From NCBI GenBank assembly GCA_949299115.1, contig CASFZH010000014.1, positions 1 through 43,447 of the forward strand: 43,447 bases of DNA, written 5' to 3'. Below are positions 1 through 7,910 of this stretch, one piece after another (within the stretch, counting starts at the first letter, position 1; every line of letters begins with the position of its first letter). Source of the stretch: an uncultured Helicobacter sp. GTDB taxonomy: Bacteria > Campylobacterota > Campylobacteria > Campylobacterales > Helicobacteraceae. The translations under genes and the position numbers were made by a program. Below the pieces are notes generated by a model that made no database searches, was not told where the DNA came from, and saw only the letters and a program-made list of their open reading frames with translations.

Positions 1-1026
1 ATCAATACTAAGAGAATCTAATGGGCTATTAGTGTGAGATTCTATAATATTATCTTGTATTTTTATTCTATATATGGGGAGATTGTCTTTTTGATAAGGA
101 TAGATTTTATAATGCAGTCTTAGGATTGGTTTAGTGAGCTGTATATGAGAGAGTAGAGATTCTTTAGTTTGATTATTAGCTTGTGTAGGATTAGGTGAGT
201 TTATCCTAAAAGTATTTTCTTTAGGTGTGCATATAAGAGGATAGCCTTTATCAGTTAAACAACCACTAGATACTAAATCTTGCATGATAGGATAGTCATC
301 ATTAAACTTTTTTAAGCCACGAGAGCTAGGTAAGATTACAGATACAGAGGTGCAAGGCGTAGGGACACCTGCTATGTTGTTTGTGCAACCTATGATAGAG
401 CTATTAAGCAAATCAGATTCTAATACCATAGGAATCCCTTTAGAAGTGAAAGACTTACCCTTATTACTCTTTAGCTTTACTACTCCATTATGAGGACATT
501 TAATCTCATTATCCTCTAGTATTGGGTGAAGCATAGCGGTGGATTGACTTTTGTCATTACTAGCTAAAGATAAAGAATCTTTAGTTTTAGAATCTTTATC
601 TTTAAATTCTTGTGTTTGAGAATCTTTGTCTCTTTGTTCTCTCTGTGCTTTTTCTCTCTCTTGTATTGCCGTAGATTCTTTAGAGTTACATTCTAGCTTG
701 ATATTGAGACTTGAATCAATGATAGAGTAGTTTAAAAGAGTTAGGGTATTACCATTTAAGAATACTTGGAGTGTTTGGGTAAATCTCTCTTTAGAATCTT
801 TTGTATCATAATCTGTTTCGCCAATTAAGTGATACACAGGCTTAGATTCTATAAACTCACCTTTAGAATCTAACTTACCAAAAAAGCATTCGTTATAGGG
901 TTTGGTAGATTCTATGCCGCCTAGTAAATGGACACCTTGAAAATATATATCAGTATAGCCCTCTTTTTGTAGTTCTATGACATCTAGTATTGCATTATTC
1001 TTTCTTTCGATAAATGGTTTAGGCAT
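1..1026 (-). CDS. PAAR-like protein with conserved N-terminal domain (copy 1, 3' end outside window)
   Basis: Open reading frame starting at ATG 1026 and still open at the left edge, so at least 342 codons. The N-terminal part carries GGIESTKPYNECFFG and YHLIGE; a charged stretch rich in E/K/R/Q follows (about residues 125-150), then a cysteine-containing domain beginning MLHPILEDNEIKCPHNGVV, with GIPMVLESDLL, GCTNNI, PCTSV and a later MQDLVSSG..TDKGYPL segment. This Cys/Gly pattern resembles PAAR-like spike-tip adaptors of T6SS and related contractile systems; that is family-pattern recognition, not a search result. The tail beyond the PAAR-like part continues off the window and could be a toxin domain. 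The start overlaps the stop of the preceding gene by 8 bp. A second, damaged copy lies at 4089-4881. Confidence 0.6.
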   Translation of the reverse strand, partial: MPKPFIERKNNAILDVIELQKEGYTDIYFQGVHLLGGIESTKPYNECFFGKLDSKGEFIESKPVYHLIGETDYDTKDSKERFTQTLQVFLNGNTLTLLNYSIIDSSLNIKLECNSKESTAIQEREKAQREQRDKDSQTQEFKDKDSKTKDSLSLASNDKSQSTAMLHPILEDNEIKCPHNGVVKLKSNKGKSFTSKGIPMVLESDLLNSSIIGCTNNIAGVPTPCTSVSVILPSSRGLKKFNDDYPIMQDLVSSGCLTDKGYPLICTPKENTFRINSPNPTQANNQTKESLLSHIQLTKPILRLHYKIYPYQKDNLPIYRIKIQDNIIESHTNSPLDSLSID

Positions 1027-1336
1027 TGTGTGTTTCCTTAGATTCTAATATATCTCTATAATCCCCAATATTTCTATCTTGCCCAGCGTATCTTTCTAAG
1101 AAAGATTGGATATACACTCCTTTGCTTTCTTTTGCAATATGAGGGGCATTGTAGTGTGGAATCTTAGCAAAAATAATAGGCTGTTGCCTATCCATAGCTA
1201 CATTATAGGACTTTTGTATTATCTCATTATCACTAGCAAAGTCAAAATCTTGATAGATAAAATCACTTTGTGAATCTGCTTTAACAAATCTTTGTTTGCC
1301 CTGCCCATTTTCCTCGATTTGTTTCATTGTTTTCAT
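1019..1336 (-). CDS. Hypothetical protein, probably the 3' part of the frameshifted DWGW gene
   Basis: A 105-aa frame starting MKTMKQIEENGQGK and ending ESKETHNA. It overlaps the end of the 1281-1571 frame by 56 bp, too much for ordinary coupling. Removing one base in the A4/T4 run at 1308-1311 would join the two frames into one 183-aa protein (1019-1571). I think the ATG at 1336 is not a natural start and this is the C-terminal half of the DWGW protein. No recognised domain. Its stop overlaps the start of the PAAR-like gene by 8 bp. Confidence 0.45.
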   Translation of the reverse strand: MKTMKQIEENGQGKQRFVKADSQSDFIYQDFDFASDNEIIQKSYNVAMDRQQPIIFAKIPHYNAPHIAKESKGVYIQSFLERYAGQDRNIGDYRDILESKETHNA

Positions 1337-1571
1337 ATTCTTGCGTAAGGTTATTTATAAGTTCTATTTGTGTGGTTTTACTATGTTTTTCTAGTTCAGA
1401 TTCTACTATATATTTTTTCTTTAATTCATCACTTAATGTGCCTTTAAAGTTCTCATTAACAAGCTGATATTCTTTTTTAAGTCCTAAAAAGACATGCGAG
1501 ATTTTTCCTTCATTCCAACCCCAAGTATCTACATATACTCCTAGAGTGTAGTATTTTTGATAAAGCTTCAT
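1281..1571 (-). CDS. DWGY/DWGW-family hypothetical protein, N-terminal part
   Basis: A 96-aa frame beginning MKLYQKYYTLGVYVDTWGW, with KISHVFLGLKK after it. The N-terminus matches the 3090-3530 protein (YSLGIYVNDWGYMAGSEGN, HVFLSLK), defining a family I do not recognise by name. No signal peptide or membrane segment is visible, so it is probably cytoplasmic or secreted without a signal. Its ATG overlaps, as ATGA, the TGA of the repaired frame of the upstream lipoprotein. The last residues (RGKWAGQTKIC) look like out-of-frame sequence; the true C-terminus is probably the 1019-1336 frame. Confidence 0.5.
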   Translation of the reverse strand: MKLYQKYYTLGVYVDTWGWNEGKISHVFLGLKKEYQLVNENFKGTLSDELKKKYIVESELEKHSKTTQIELINNLTQEYENNETNRGKWAGQTKIC

Positions 1572-1707
1572 TTATCTCCCCACTTTTTTAATTCCCAAAA
1601 GGCGTAATAATCTGTAAGAATCACATCAGATTCTAAGCCAATAGATTCACGATTGTTTAAAGCTATCTGCAACAATCCCATTTTTTCAAAGTTATCTTTT
1701 TTGCACT

Positions 1708-2364
1708 CTAAAAACTTCTCACTTGTCGGGCTTCCTTTAGAAAAAAGATAAATTCACTCCAATGTCTATCATAGATATAGCCTACTATTGCTTGATAAAA
1801 AATATGTTCTTTATATCTGCTTTCGGTGTGTAAGTTAGATAATGAAAAGGTTTGTCGCACTTCAACAATGCTTTTACCAATAGCATTGAGGGTGATTGCT
1901 CTAGGGATTTTATATGGGATTTCATTTTCTATTTTCTCTAGCACTTCCTTTTTTGCTAATTCTTTTTGGGCTATCGCCTCTATTCTTTTATCTAGCTCTG
2001 CCAATATTTCCTGCCATAATTCTGGTGTGATTTCGTCTATATTTTTTTCTTTTTTAATGGTTAGCAGCGATTCATCTGTTATTGGTATTTTTCTTCTTAT
2101 CTCTCTTTTTTCAGATTCTATAAGCTTGTCTCGTATTCCTTGTATGAGTGTGGCTTTCTCCTCTTGTGTGATAGGTCTTGCATACACTACCTTGCCTATA
2201 TTTTCTTTACACAACCTCTCATATTCTTTATACTCACTATCCCATTGTTTAGGGATAAAAGCTCGATAGCTTGTAGGATAATAGATAGAGCAACCACTGG
2301 CTAGATACACAAAAAATATTATAAAGATTCCTAGCACAATATAGAGCATTTTCTTACAACGCAT
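1708..2364 (-). CDS. Paralogous lipoprotein, frameshifted near 3' end (candidate immunity protein)
   Basis: Starts best at ATG 2364 (MRCKKMLYIVLGIFIIFF), giving a lipoprotein signal peptide with lipobox LASGC followed by SIYYPTSYRAFIPK, DSEYKEYERLCKE and YARPI, all shared with the lipoproteins at 2443 and 3527. The longer open frame up to 2442 runs through the remnant of another gene and is not a natural start. A T6 run on the coding strand (1741-1746) shifts the frame. Adding one T continues the protein to a TGA at 1568 (265 aa), and that TGA forms an ATGA overlap with the next gene, which supports the repair. It has an extra charged helical segment (about residues 80-160) absent from its paralogs. 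An outer-membrane or periplasmic immunity role is inference from the lipase neighbour. Confidence 0.6.
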   Translation of the reverse strand: MRCKKMLYIVLGIFIIFFVYLASGCSIYYPTSYRAFIPKQWDSEYKEYERLCKENIGKVVYARPITQEEKATLIQGIRDKLIESEKREIRRKIPITDESLLTIKKEKNIDEITPELWQEILAELDKRIEAIAQKELAKKEVLEKIENEIPYKIPRAITLNAIGKSIVEVRQTFSLSNLHTESRYKEHIFYQAIVGYIYDRHWSEFIFFLKEARQVRSF

Positions 2365-2446
2365 AAAGATTGCCCTCACTCCCTGCCATATATCCCCAAT
2401 CATTGACATAGATTCCAAGAGAATACTGTTTGTTATAAACAATCAT
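2354..2446 (-). pseudogene. 30-codon remnant of a DWGY-family gene fused onto the next lipoprotein gene
   Basis: Beginning as an ATGA overlap with the stop of the 2443-3036 lipoprotein, a short frame reads MIVYNKQYSLGIYVNDWGY then MAGSEGNLYAL and stops. It is nearly the same as the N-terminus of the 3090-3530 protein, and the DNA at about 2366-2430 is nearly identical to about 3458-3522. The stop lies inside the first codons of the next lipoprotein gene (ATG 2364). This is what a deletion between two tandem lipoprotein-DWGY units would leave. Confidence 0.65.
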
Positions 2447-3036
2447 TGAATACTCCTAAAATCCTTATAATTTACATCAATGCTTTCTAAATAAGTAGGC
2501 TTATTTTTTATATTATTTATTCTCTCTGTTTTGTTATTTTCTATAAAATCTCCCATGGTCTTGCTATTCTCAAGAGCCATTTGCTTTACATATTCTATAT
2601 TTTTTTGAGCAATAGGATATATATAGATTTTTTGCGTTGTATTTGGCAATATAAAAAAATTAAATGTCCATTTCCTCCAGCCTCCATAATAACCAAAGCC
2701 CGATATATACGCATAGATACATTTTGCATTTTCATCATATATATAATATATTGAAATCATCTTGTTATTATCAATCTTGTATTTATCGATTTTTACACTT
2801 AAATGATATTCCTGATTTATATACTTCTCTCTTTCCTGCTCTGGTATGGGTCTCGCATAAAGAATCCTGCCCGTTTCTTGCTTGGCAAACTTCTTAAAAT
2901 CCTCATATTCAGAATCTAAAAATCTCGGAATAAAAGCTTGTTTCTCTGCTGGATATGGTATAGAACAGCCAAAAAATATAAAAATCACAACCAAGATTCC
3001 AAGTATTGATACAATTATTGTCATTTTATATCTCAT
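2443..3036 (-). CDS. Paralogous lipoprotein (candidate immunity protein)
   Basis: Intact 197-aa protein. The N-terminus MRYKMTIIVSILGILVV is a hydrophobic signal ending in lipobox IFFGC, followed by SIPYPAEKQAFIPRFLDSEY and YARPIPEQE, which align with the lipoproteins at 3527-4099 and 1708-2364. The mature part has no recognised domain; YYGGWRKWTFNFFILPN matches the WSSFYPELFIMPH region of the 3527 copy. It is expected to be anchored in the outer or inner membrane facing the periplasm. Several such paralogs downstream of a lipase gene suggest protection against a periplasm-acting lipase, but this is inferred. It starts just before the end of the extended DWGY frame and its stop overlaps the next remnant start. 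Confidence 0.7.
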   Translation of the reverse strand: MRYKMTIIVSILGILVVIFIFFGCSIPYPAEKQAFIPRFLDSEYEDFKKFAKQETGRILYARPIPEQEREKYINQEYHLSVKIDKYKIDNNKMISIYYIYDENAKCIYAYISGFGYYGGWRKWTFNFFILPNTTQKIYIYPIAQKNIEYVKQMALENSKTMGDFIENNKTERINNIKNKPTYLESIDVNYKDFRSIQ

Positions 3037-3089
3037 TTATTACCCTTTCCTTATTTTCATAGCTAGAAGTCTTTAGTTTTTTATTCAAG

Positions 3090-3530
3090 TTAATCCCAAG
3101 AGCATTGTCTAAGAAATGTAAAGTTATCATTAAATTCTTTTCGTAATGTCTCATCAAAATCTTTATCATTTGCTTTTGTCTTATCCAATTCAGTATCTCT
3201 CCAAGCTTTAAATTCATCACTCCCATCAAAATAATATTTATATTTTTTACTTAACGCTTTCCTTAAATCCTCTAATGTAGATTCTGACACAAAGCATTCC
3301 ATTTCTTTAAGCGTTTGCTTTTCTTTTCTTATTTGTGCAAAGAGGTTTTCTTGAAATGGGCTCTTTTCTAAAGCAAGTATTTTTTCTTTTTGAAATGCTA
3401 TTTGCTTGTCATTACATTGTGTCTTTTCTATTTTGAGGCTTAAGAATACATGGGGATTGCCCTCACTCCCTGCCATATATCCCCAATCATTGACATAAAT
3501 GCCAAGTGAGTATTTGTAATTGTGTATCAT
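3090..3530 (-). CDS. DWGY-family hypothetical protein
   Basis: Start taken at ATG 3530, which overlaps the preceding lipoprotein stop as ATGA; a start at 3566 would sit deep in that gene. The protein is 147 aa beginning MIHNYKYSLGIYVNDWGY, then AGSEGNPHVFLSLK and a Lys/Glu-rich helical region. A one-base change in the A3 run at about 3114-3116 would swap the last residues (RQCSWD) for a longer tail (FLDNALGINLNKKLK..., stop at 3026, 167 aa in total), which would overlap the next lipoprotein start by 11 bp, so a frameshift is possible. No known domain is recognised. It may be an effector, an adaptor or an immunity partner. Confidence 0.55.
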   Translation of the reverse strand: MIHNYKYSLGIYVNDWGYMAGSEGNPHVFLSLKIEKTQCNDKQIAFQKEKILALEKSPFQENLFAQIRKEKQTLKEMECFVSESTLEDLRKALSKKYKYYFDGSDEFKAWRDTELDKTKANDKDFDETLRKEFNDNFTFLRQCSWD

Positions 3531-4099
3531 TGATTCTTCCCAAATAGAACTTTTAACATATACCAATCATATGAGTCAAATCCTTTTACGTCATCAAAAT
3601 CTTCACCAATAACAAAAGAACTATCGCTTATTTCTCGTTTGATAGAATCTATATATGATGCAATATTATCAACATCATACCCTTTATAGATATAGTGTTT
3701 TTCTGTATGGGGCATGATAAACAATTCTGGATAAAAACTACTCCATAATGTATCATAGTGAAAACCAACAATTTTGATATAAACAACTTTTTTGCTTGTC
3801 AAGTCAGTAAAGACAAGAACTTGCGGTATAATCTGTTTATCGGGTAAAAACCACATAAATGTTTGATAATCTAAATATTCAGCATCCGCAATAGGTCTAG
3901 CATAAATGACTTTACCTACTTCCTCTTTACACAATCTCTCATACTCCTTATATTCAGAATCTAAACTTTTAGGGATAAACGCACGATAGCTTGTAGGATA
4001 ATAGATAGAACAACCACTGGCTAGATACACAAAGAGTAGCACAACAATTCCTGCTATAATATAGAGCATTCTCTTATACTTTGAGCTTTTAACTTGCAT
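3527..4099 (-). CDS. Paralogous lipoprotein (candidate immunity protein)
   Basis: Intact 190-aa protein. MQVKSSKYKRMLYIIAGIV leads into a hydrophobic segment and lipobox LASGC, then SIYYPTSYRAFIPKSLDSEY, YKEYERLCKEEVGKV and YARPI. At DNA level the signal-peptide region is nearly identical to about 2215-2350, showing recent duplication. The mature part has no recognised domain. It overlaps the preceding PAAR-like gene by 11 bp and the following DWGY gene by 4 bp (ATGA), so translation is probably coupled. It is the first lipoprotein downstream of the intact lipase/PAAR-like pair and so a reasonable candidate for its immunity protein. Confidence 0.7.
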   Translation of the reverse strand: MQVKSSKYKRMLYIIAGIVVLLFVYLASGCSIYYPTSYRAFIPKSLDSEYKEYERLCKEEVGKVIYARPIADAEYLDYQTFMWFLPDKQIIPQVLVFTDLTSKKVVYIKIVGFHYDTLWSSFYPELFIMPHTEKHYIYKGYDVDNIASYIDSIKREISDSSFVIGEDFDDVKGFDSYDWYMLKVLFGKNQ

Positions 4100-4881
4100 G
4101 TATTACCTTGTTTTTAGGTATTATACATTGATTTGTAGAAAATGTCTTAGAATCTGATGTTAATATATTGTTTGTGCAACCTATGATTGGAGAGTTTAAT
4201 AAATCAGATTCTAATACCATAGGGATACCTTTAGAGCTAAAAGACTTACCTTTATTAGCTTTAAGCTGTACTACTCCATTATGAGGACATTTAATCTCAT
4301 TATCCTCTAGTATTGGGTGAAGCATAGAGGTGGATTGAATAGAATCTTTAGTTTGAGAATCTTGCTTTTGTTGTTCTCTTTGTGCTTTTTCTCTCTCTTG
4401 TATTGCCTTAGATTCAGAGGAGGTGCATTCTAATGTAATATTGAGACTTGAATCTAGGAGGGAGTAGTTAAGAAGTGTGAGGGTGTTGTTATCTAAAAAA
4501 AATATTTAGTGTGCTTAGGGAATTGTTAGATTCTGTATTATTGGTTTTAGATTCTATGGAGTTAGAATCTACTTCGCCAATTAAGTGATAGATAGGCTTA
4601 AGAGTATCTAAGCCTAGATTACTATCTTTAGAATCTAACTCACCAAAAAAGCATTCGTTATAAGGGTTGGTAGATTCAGAACCGCCTGTGAGAATGTAAC
4701 CATAAAAAGTTATAAAGACATTGTATTCTTGAATGCTTTGTTTATCTTGTTTGGTGTGGGAATTAAGGATTGGGAGAAGTTTTTGTATATCAAGAACAAG
4801 ATTGTCTTTCTCTATGCTAAGGATTATGTCGTTGTCAATTTGTAAGATTCTGTATTGGTGGAGTTTAAAGCTATTTTTCAT
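4089..4881 (-). pseudogene. PAAR-like protein copy 2, frameshifted at an A8/T8 run and truncated
   Basis: The 5' part (4489-4881, 130 aa from MKNSFKLHQYRILQ) contains GGSESTNPYNECFFGELDSK and YHLIGE, matching copy 1. At the T8 run on the coding strand (4495-4502) the frame shifts and stops after SLSTLNIFFR. Removing one T restores NIFLDNNTLTLLNYS, matching copy 1, and continues through the charged linker to MLHPILEDNEIKCPHNGVV and GCTNNI. After GCTNNI it departs from copy 1 and ends ...NKVIHAS at 4089, so the PAAR-like domain is also cut short. Repaired length is 263 aa. The start overlaps the lipase stop by one base (TAATG), placing it directly downstream of the lipase. It may be switched by slippage or simply decayed. 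Confidence 0.65.
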
Positions 4882-6686
4882 TAGGCTACCTTTTTCCTAT
4901 CGATAAAGGGATAGAATCTAAAAGCATCGTTGAGATAACCTCTCATAAGCTTCTCATCAATATGCTCTAGGTTATAGCAAAAGATTTGTGTTCTTGTCGT
5001 ATTGTGTTTAAGAAGTGTTGTAATATCATTTTTAGTCTGTATCAGTGCCTGTGCTTGATTATCTTGTTTTAAAACACTTATAAAAAATAAACGCTCGTGT
5101 ATGGCTAGGAGTATCGCTAGGTTTGATTCTCTTGAAGCTGTATCTGTGGCAGCCTCTTGCATACTTTCTTTAGTGAGTAGTTGTAAGAAAATGCCTATAT
5201 CTTGTAAATATAAAATGCCTTCAATAAGTGTAGTCATATCAACTTGTAGTTTCTTTTGCTTGGTATGCAATGTCGCTTCAAAGAGTGTTTTATCAATCGT
5301 AGCATAGAGGTAGTGAGGGGTCGGTGGTATATATAAATCCTCCCCATGTCCTGTGGCTTCTTGAAAGCTTATGTCTTCTAAAATCCTATGTATAGCATTT
5401 GATAGAGTATTAAGACGCTCGATACTTTGGGATATATCAGTATCATTAACTTGTAGTGTTTCTGCATTAGATTCTAACTCTAAGAGATAGGAGTAGAAGT
5501 AGAGAACATTTAGCATTGGAGCTAAGAAATGTGAGTTTGATAACTCATTCCCAAGATAGATAGGATAATAATTCCCTGCTATATCTGTGCCTAAATGCTG
5601 GATAAGATTCACATAAAAGGTTGTATCACTCATATGTTTTTCAAAGTCAAGTGTATTTGTGGCTTCTATGTGATAGTGGTTGTTTTTGTCTAATGGATAG
5701 GGCATATACTTGCCCTCTCTAGATTCTGAATCTTTTATATTTTTAATGAGATATTTAATAATGCCACTATATTTTCGTAGTTCCTTTGGTATCCAAGTCG
5801 CATACTTGATATTAATCGTTAAAGATAGCACCCCTAAAACCGACATAACCTTTAAAGTAGTGGGCGATTTTGCTAAAAGCTTAAAGCCTATTTTTCTTGC
5901 TGCCCCAGCAATCCCAGTAACATAAGTAGCCACTTCAAAACTACTCAAAAGATTATCAATCAAGTCCTTGTTCCAAGCTCCAAGCAATCCGGGAGAGTTA
6001 AATGTGTAGAGTTCTGCTACTCTATCAGGATACATAAAGCAAAAACTTTGAGCTAAATACCCACCTAGCGAATGTCCTACAATAGTAAGCTTTTGTTTAT
6101 AATCTAAATGCTTTTTAATTTGCTCCTCATAAAATCTTGCTAACTCATAGCACTGCATAGGGATACCATTTCTAGCAAGAGTTATATCAATGGATAAATC
6201 CTCAAGGGTTATCTCTGTGCCACGAATAGCTAGGATATATCGTTGATTATTATCTTTAGCCTGTGTGTCTTTGAAAAGTGTAGCAGAGAATCCATAATCT
6301 GCATTGGGCTGGTGTTCTATGAGTTCATAACGATTGACAAAGTTTTTAGTGTGGGTGGAGAGGGTAGCAGTGGCAGAGACATTTTTAGGGTCATTATTGA
6401 TTGTAGTGTCTTTGAAAGTTCCCTTTTCTATCACGACATTTTGCATAAATCGTGCTTCGATACAGCGGGCATAAGCGGTGTTTGAGCTTGGCAATATTTC
6501 TCGTCCATTTAGGTATCTATCGTTTTCTTTTGTTTGATTCCCAAGTCTTATGTCATCTGCTTCGTTCCACTTATCCGAATCAAAAAAAGCGTCTATATTC
6601 TCAAACACATAATCTAACTTCACATACGCTGCGTCAGCACAATCTGCTATATCTTTAATCCTATTAATCATTTCTTTATTTGTCAT
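4881..6686 (-). CDS. Class-3-type lipase (candidate secreted phospholipase effector)
   Basis: 601 aa. The serine-hydrolase nucleophile elbow GHSLGG lies at residues 204-209 (Ser206), after YILAIRGTE (150-158), the usual oxyanion-side strand of class-3 lipases. Asp221 (MYPDRVAEL) and His residues around 337-339 (NNHYHIE) are possible remaining triad members. A hydrophobic stretch at about 250-300 could contact membrane. No Sec signal peptide is present, so export would need a specialised route. It is followed with a 1-base overlap by a PAAR-like gene and then lipoproteins, an arrangement typical of T6SS Tle lipases with Tli immunity lipoproteins. Which lipase substrate is cut cannot be read from sequence. 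It appears intact. Confidence 0.7.
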   Translation of the reverse strand: MTNKEMINRIKDIADCADAAYVKLDYVFENIDAFFDSDKWNEADDIRLGNQTKENDRYLNGREILPSSNTAYARCIEARFMQNVVIEKGTFKDTTINNDPKNVSATATLSTHTKNFVNRYELIEHQPNADYGFSATLFKDTQAKDNNQRYILAIRGTEITLEDLSIDITLARNGIPMQCYELARFYEEQIKKHLDYKQKLTIVGHSLGGYLAQSFCFMYPDRVAELYTFNSPGLLGAWNKDLIDNLLSSFEVATYVTGIAGAARKIGFKLLAKSPTTLKVMSVLGVLSLTINIKYATWIPKELRKYSGIIKYLIKNIKDSESREGKYMPYPLDKNNHYHIEATNTLDFEKHMSDTTFYVNLIQHLGTDIAGNYYPIYLGNELSNSHFLAPMLNVLYFYSYLLELESNAETLQVNDTDISQSIERLNTLSNAIHRILEDISFQEATGHGEDLYIPPTPHYLYATIDKTLFEATLHTKQKKLQVDMTTLIEGILYLQDIGIFLQLLTKESMQEAATDTASRESNLAILLAIHERLFFISVLKQDNQAQALIQTKNDITTLLKHNTTRTQIFCYNLEHIDEKLMRGYLNDAFRFYPFIDRKKVA

Positions 6687-7173
6687 TGTTATCCTTTTTT
6701 ATGAAAGTATCTGTTTTTTTGTCGTAGTAAAATACATTGTCCTCATTCCAAAGAAACACAGATTTATCACCAACTTTCAACCTAAATCCTCCCCCTTCAT
6801 CACCAGCTAACCATAAGCCATAAGTATAATAATTGTAACACAAATAATAACTTATAATATTTTTTTGTTCATTCTCATCAATATAAGAATACATAAATCG
6901 TTTCGCACTTTCTATTCTGCTATCAATTTTAACTATATCAACCTCATATTCATAGATTAATTTATGTCCATTTTGTAGTATTTTGCCTTCACCTATTTTC
7001 CTTGCCTCTTTATACAACTCTTCATTAAATACATATAATCCACTTGTATCATTTTTAAGTTTTCTAAACTCATAATATTGTGGGTCAAAAAATTGTGTGT
7101 TACAACCGCTAACTAAAAACATTATTGTTATTGCTAAGATTCCAAAGATTCCTGAAATAGCATTAATCCTCAC
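6676..7173 (-). CDS. Lipoprotein (candidate immunity protein for the lipase)
   Basis: 165 aa starting at GTG 7173, which overlaps the preceding truncated lipase gene as GTGA. The signal MRINAISGIFGILAITIMF ends in lipobox LVSGC, then NTQFFDPQYYEFRKL. It is not obviously related to the CSIYYPTSY lipoproteins further along. Its 3' end overlaps the intact lipase start by 11 bp, so the two are translationally linked. The gene sits between a broken lipase and an intact lipase, and could have protected against either. No known domain recognised. Confidence 0.65.
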   Translation of the reverse strand: MRINAISGIFGILAITIMFLVSGCNTQFFDPQYYEFRKLKNDTSGLYVFNEELYKEARKIGEGKILQNGHKLIYEYEVDIVKIDSRIESAKRFMYSYIDENEQKNIISYYLCYNYYTYGLWLAGDEGGGFRLKVGDKSVFLWNEDNVFYYDKKTDTFIKKDNNDK

Positions 7174-7610
7174 ACTATTTCCTTTGTAGATTCTGTGTCC
7201 CTAAAAGCGATGATATATTCAAAGTGTTTTTCAAACTCTTTTGTATTTGTAGTTGTATTGGATTCTTTTATATCATAAAATATCGTAGCAGAGAATCCAC
7301 TAAGAGTATTTGGGATATGATGGATTAATTCATAACGTTCAAAGAATCTTTTTGCTTGTGTGGGAGTCATATCGCCTTTGAGTGTGCCTAGCTCTATATC
7401 TTGATTCCAGCGGTTTTTACCCATTGCGATATAGCCATTATAAGTAGAATCTAAAATGTCATGGAGGGTGATTTCTGTATTTTCTCTACCTTTATATTCT
7501 TTTTTATCTGCGAATTTCTTTCCCAATAAGTCAAAGTATCCATAACTAGCCCACGCTAATTCTGCATAATCTCTTAAATCTTTGATTTTTTCTATTTCTT
7601 GTGAAGTCAT
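7170..7610 (-). pseudogene. Truncated lipase: N-terminal domain only
   Basis: 146 aa (MTSQEIEKIKDLRDYAELAW...). It aligns with the first ~155 residues of the intact lipase: FERYELIHHIPNTLSGFSAT corresponds to VNRYELIEHQPNADYGFSAT, and YIIAFRDTES to YILAIRGTEI. The frame ends right there (TKEIV), before the GHSLGG nucleophile, so it cannot be catalytic. The break coincides with the conserved strand shared by both copies, suggesting recombination at a module border. ATG 7610 lies 9 bases after the preceding gene. Confidence 0.6.
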
Positions 7611-7619
7611 TTAAGCTCT

Positions 7620-7910
7620 CTATTTTATTAATATAATAAGAATAAATCCAACCAATGCCACAACATAGAGAATCCTAAAAGTGCTTGTATTCTCTAGTTC
7701 TTGTTTGTCTTGCTGTGATTGTGTATTGTGTTTAGCAAATCTAGCATAGAATCTGCTTGGGAAATACACAAATGTGCCATAGATGAGAATGGGCAATGTC
7801 AGTAAAAATAAAAATGGTATAATAGCCCCCAAATCTCTAAAGATAAACCACAGACTTAATAGCCCTATGATAGTGCCATAATATTTATAAAATTTCTTCA
7901 AACCCTGCAT
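7620..7910 (-). CDS. Small membrane protein, three predicted membrane segments
   Basis: 96 aa. Hydrophobic segments at about residues 12-24, 28-48 and 80-95, with a charged loop (NTQSQQDKQELENT) between the second and third. No family recognised. The start at ATG 7910 overlaps by 13 bp the end of the coiled-coil effector-like gene, so the two are probably coupled. Small multi-pass proteins directly after a toxin-like gene with a hydrophobic domain are often inner-membrane immunity proteins; that is an analogy, not a demonstration. Confidence 0.55.
   Translation of the reverse strand: MQGLKKFYKYYGTIIGLLSLWFIFRDLGAIIPFLFLLTLPILIYGTFVYFPSRFYARFAKHNTQSQQDKQELENTSTFRILYVVALVGFILIILIK

Noticed and set aside
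1826..2269. 147-aa plus-strand open frame
   Set aside because: Antisense to the lipoprotein gene, with no ribosome-binding site; the minus frame has a lipobox and paralogs.
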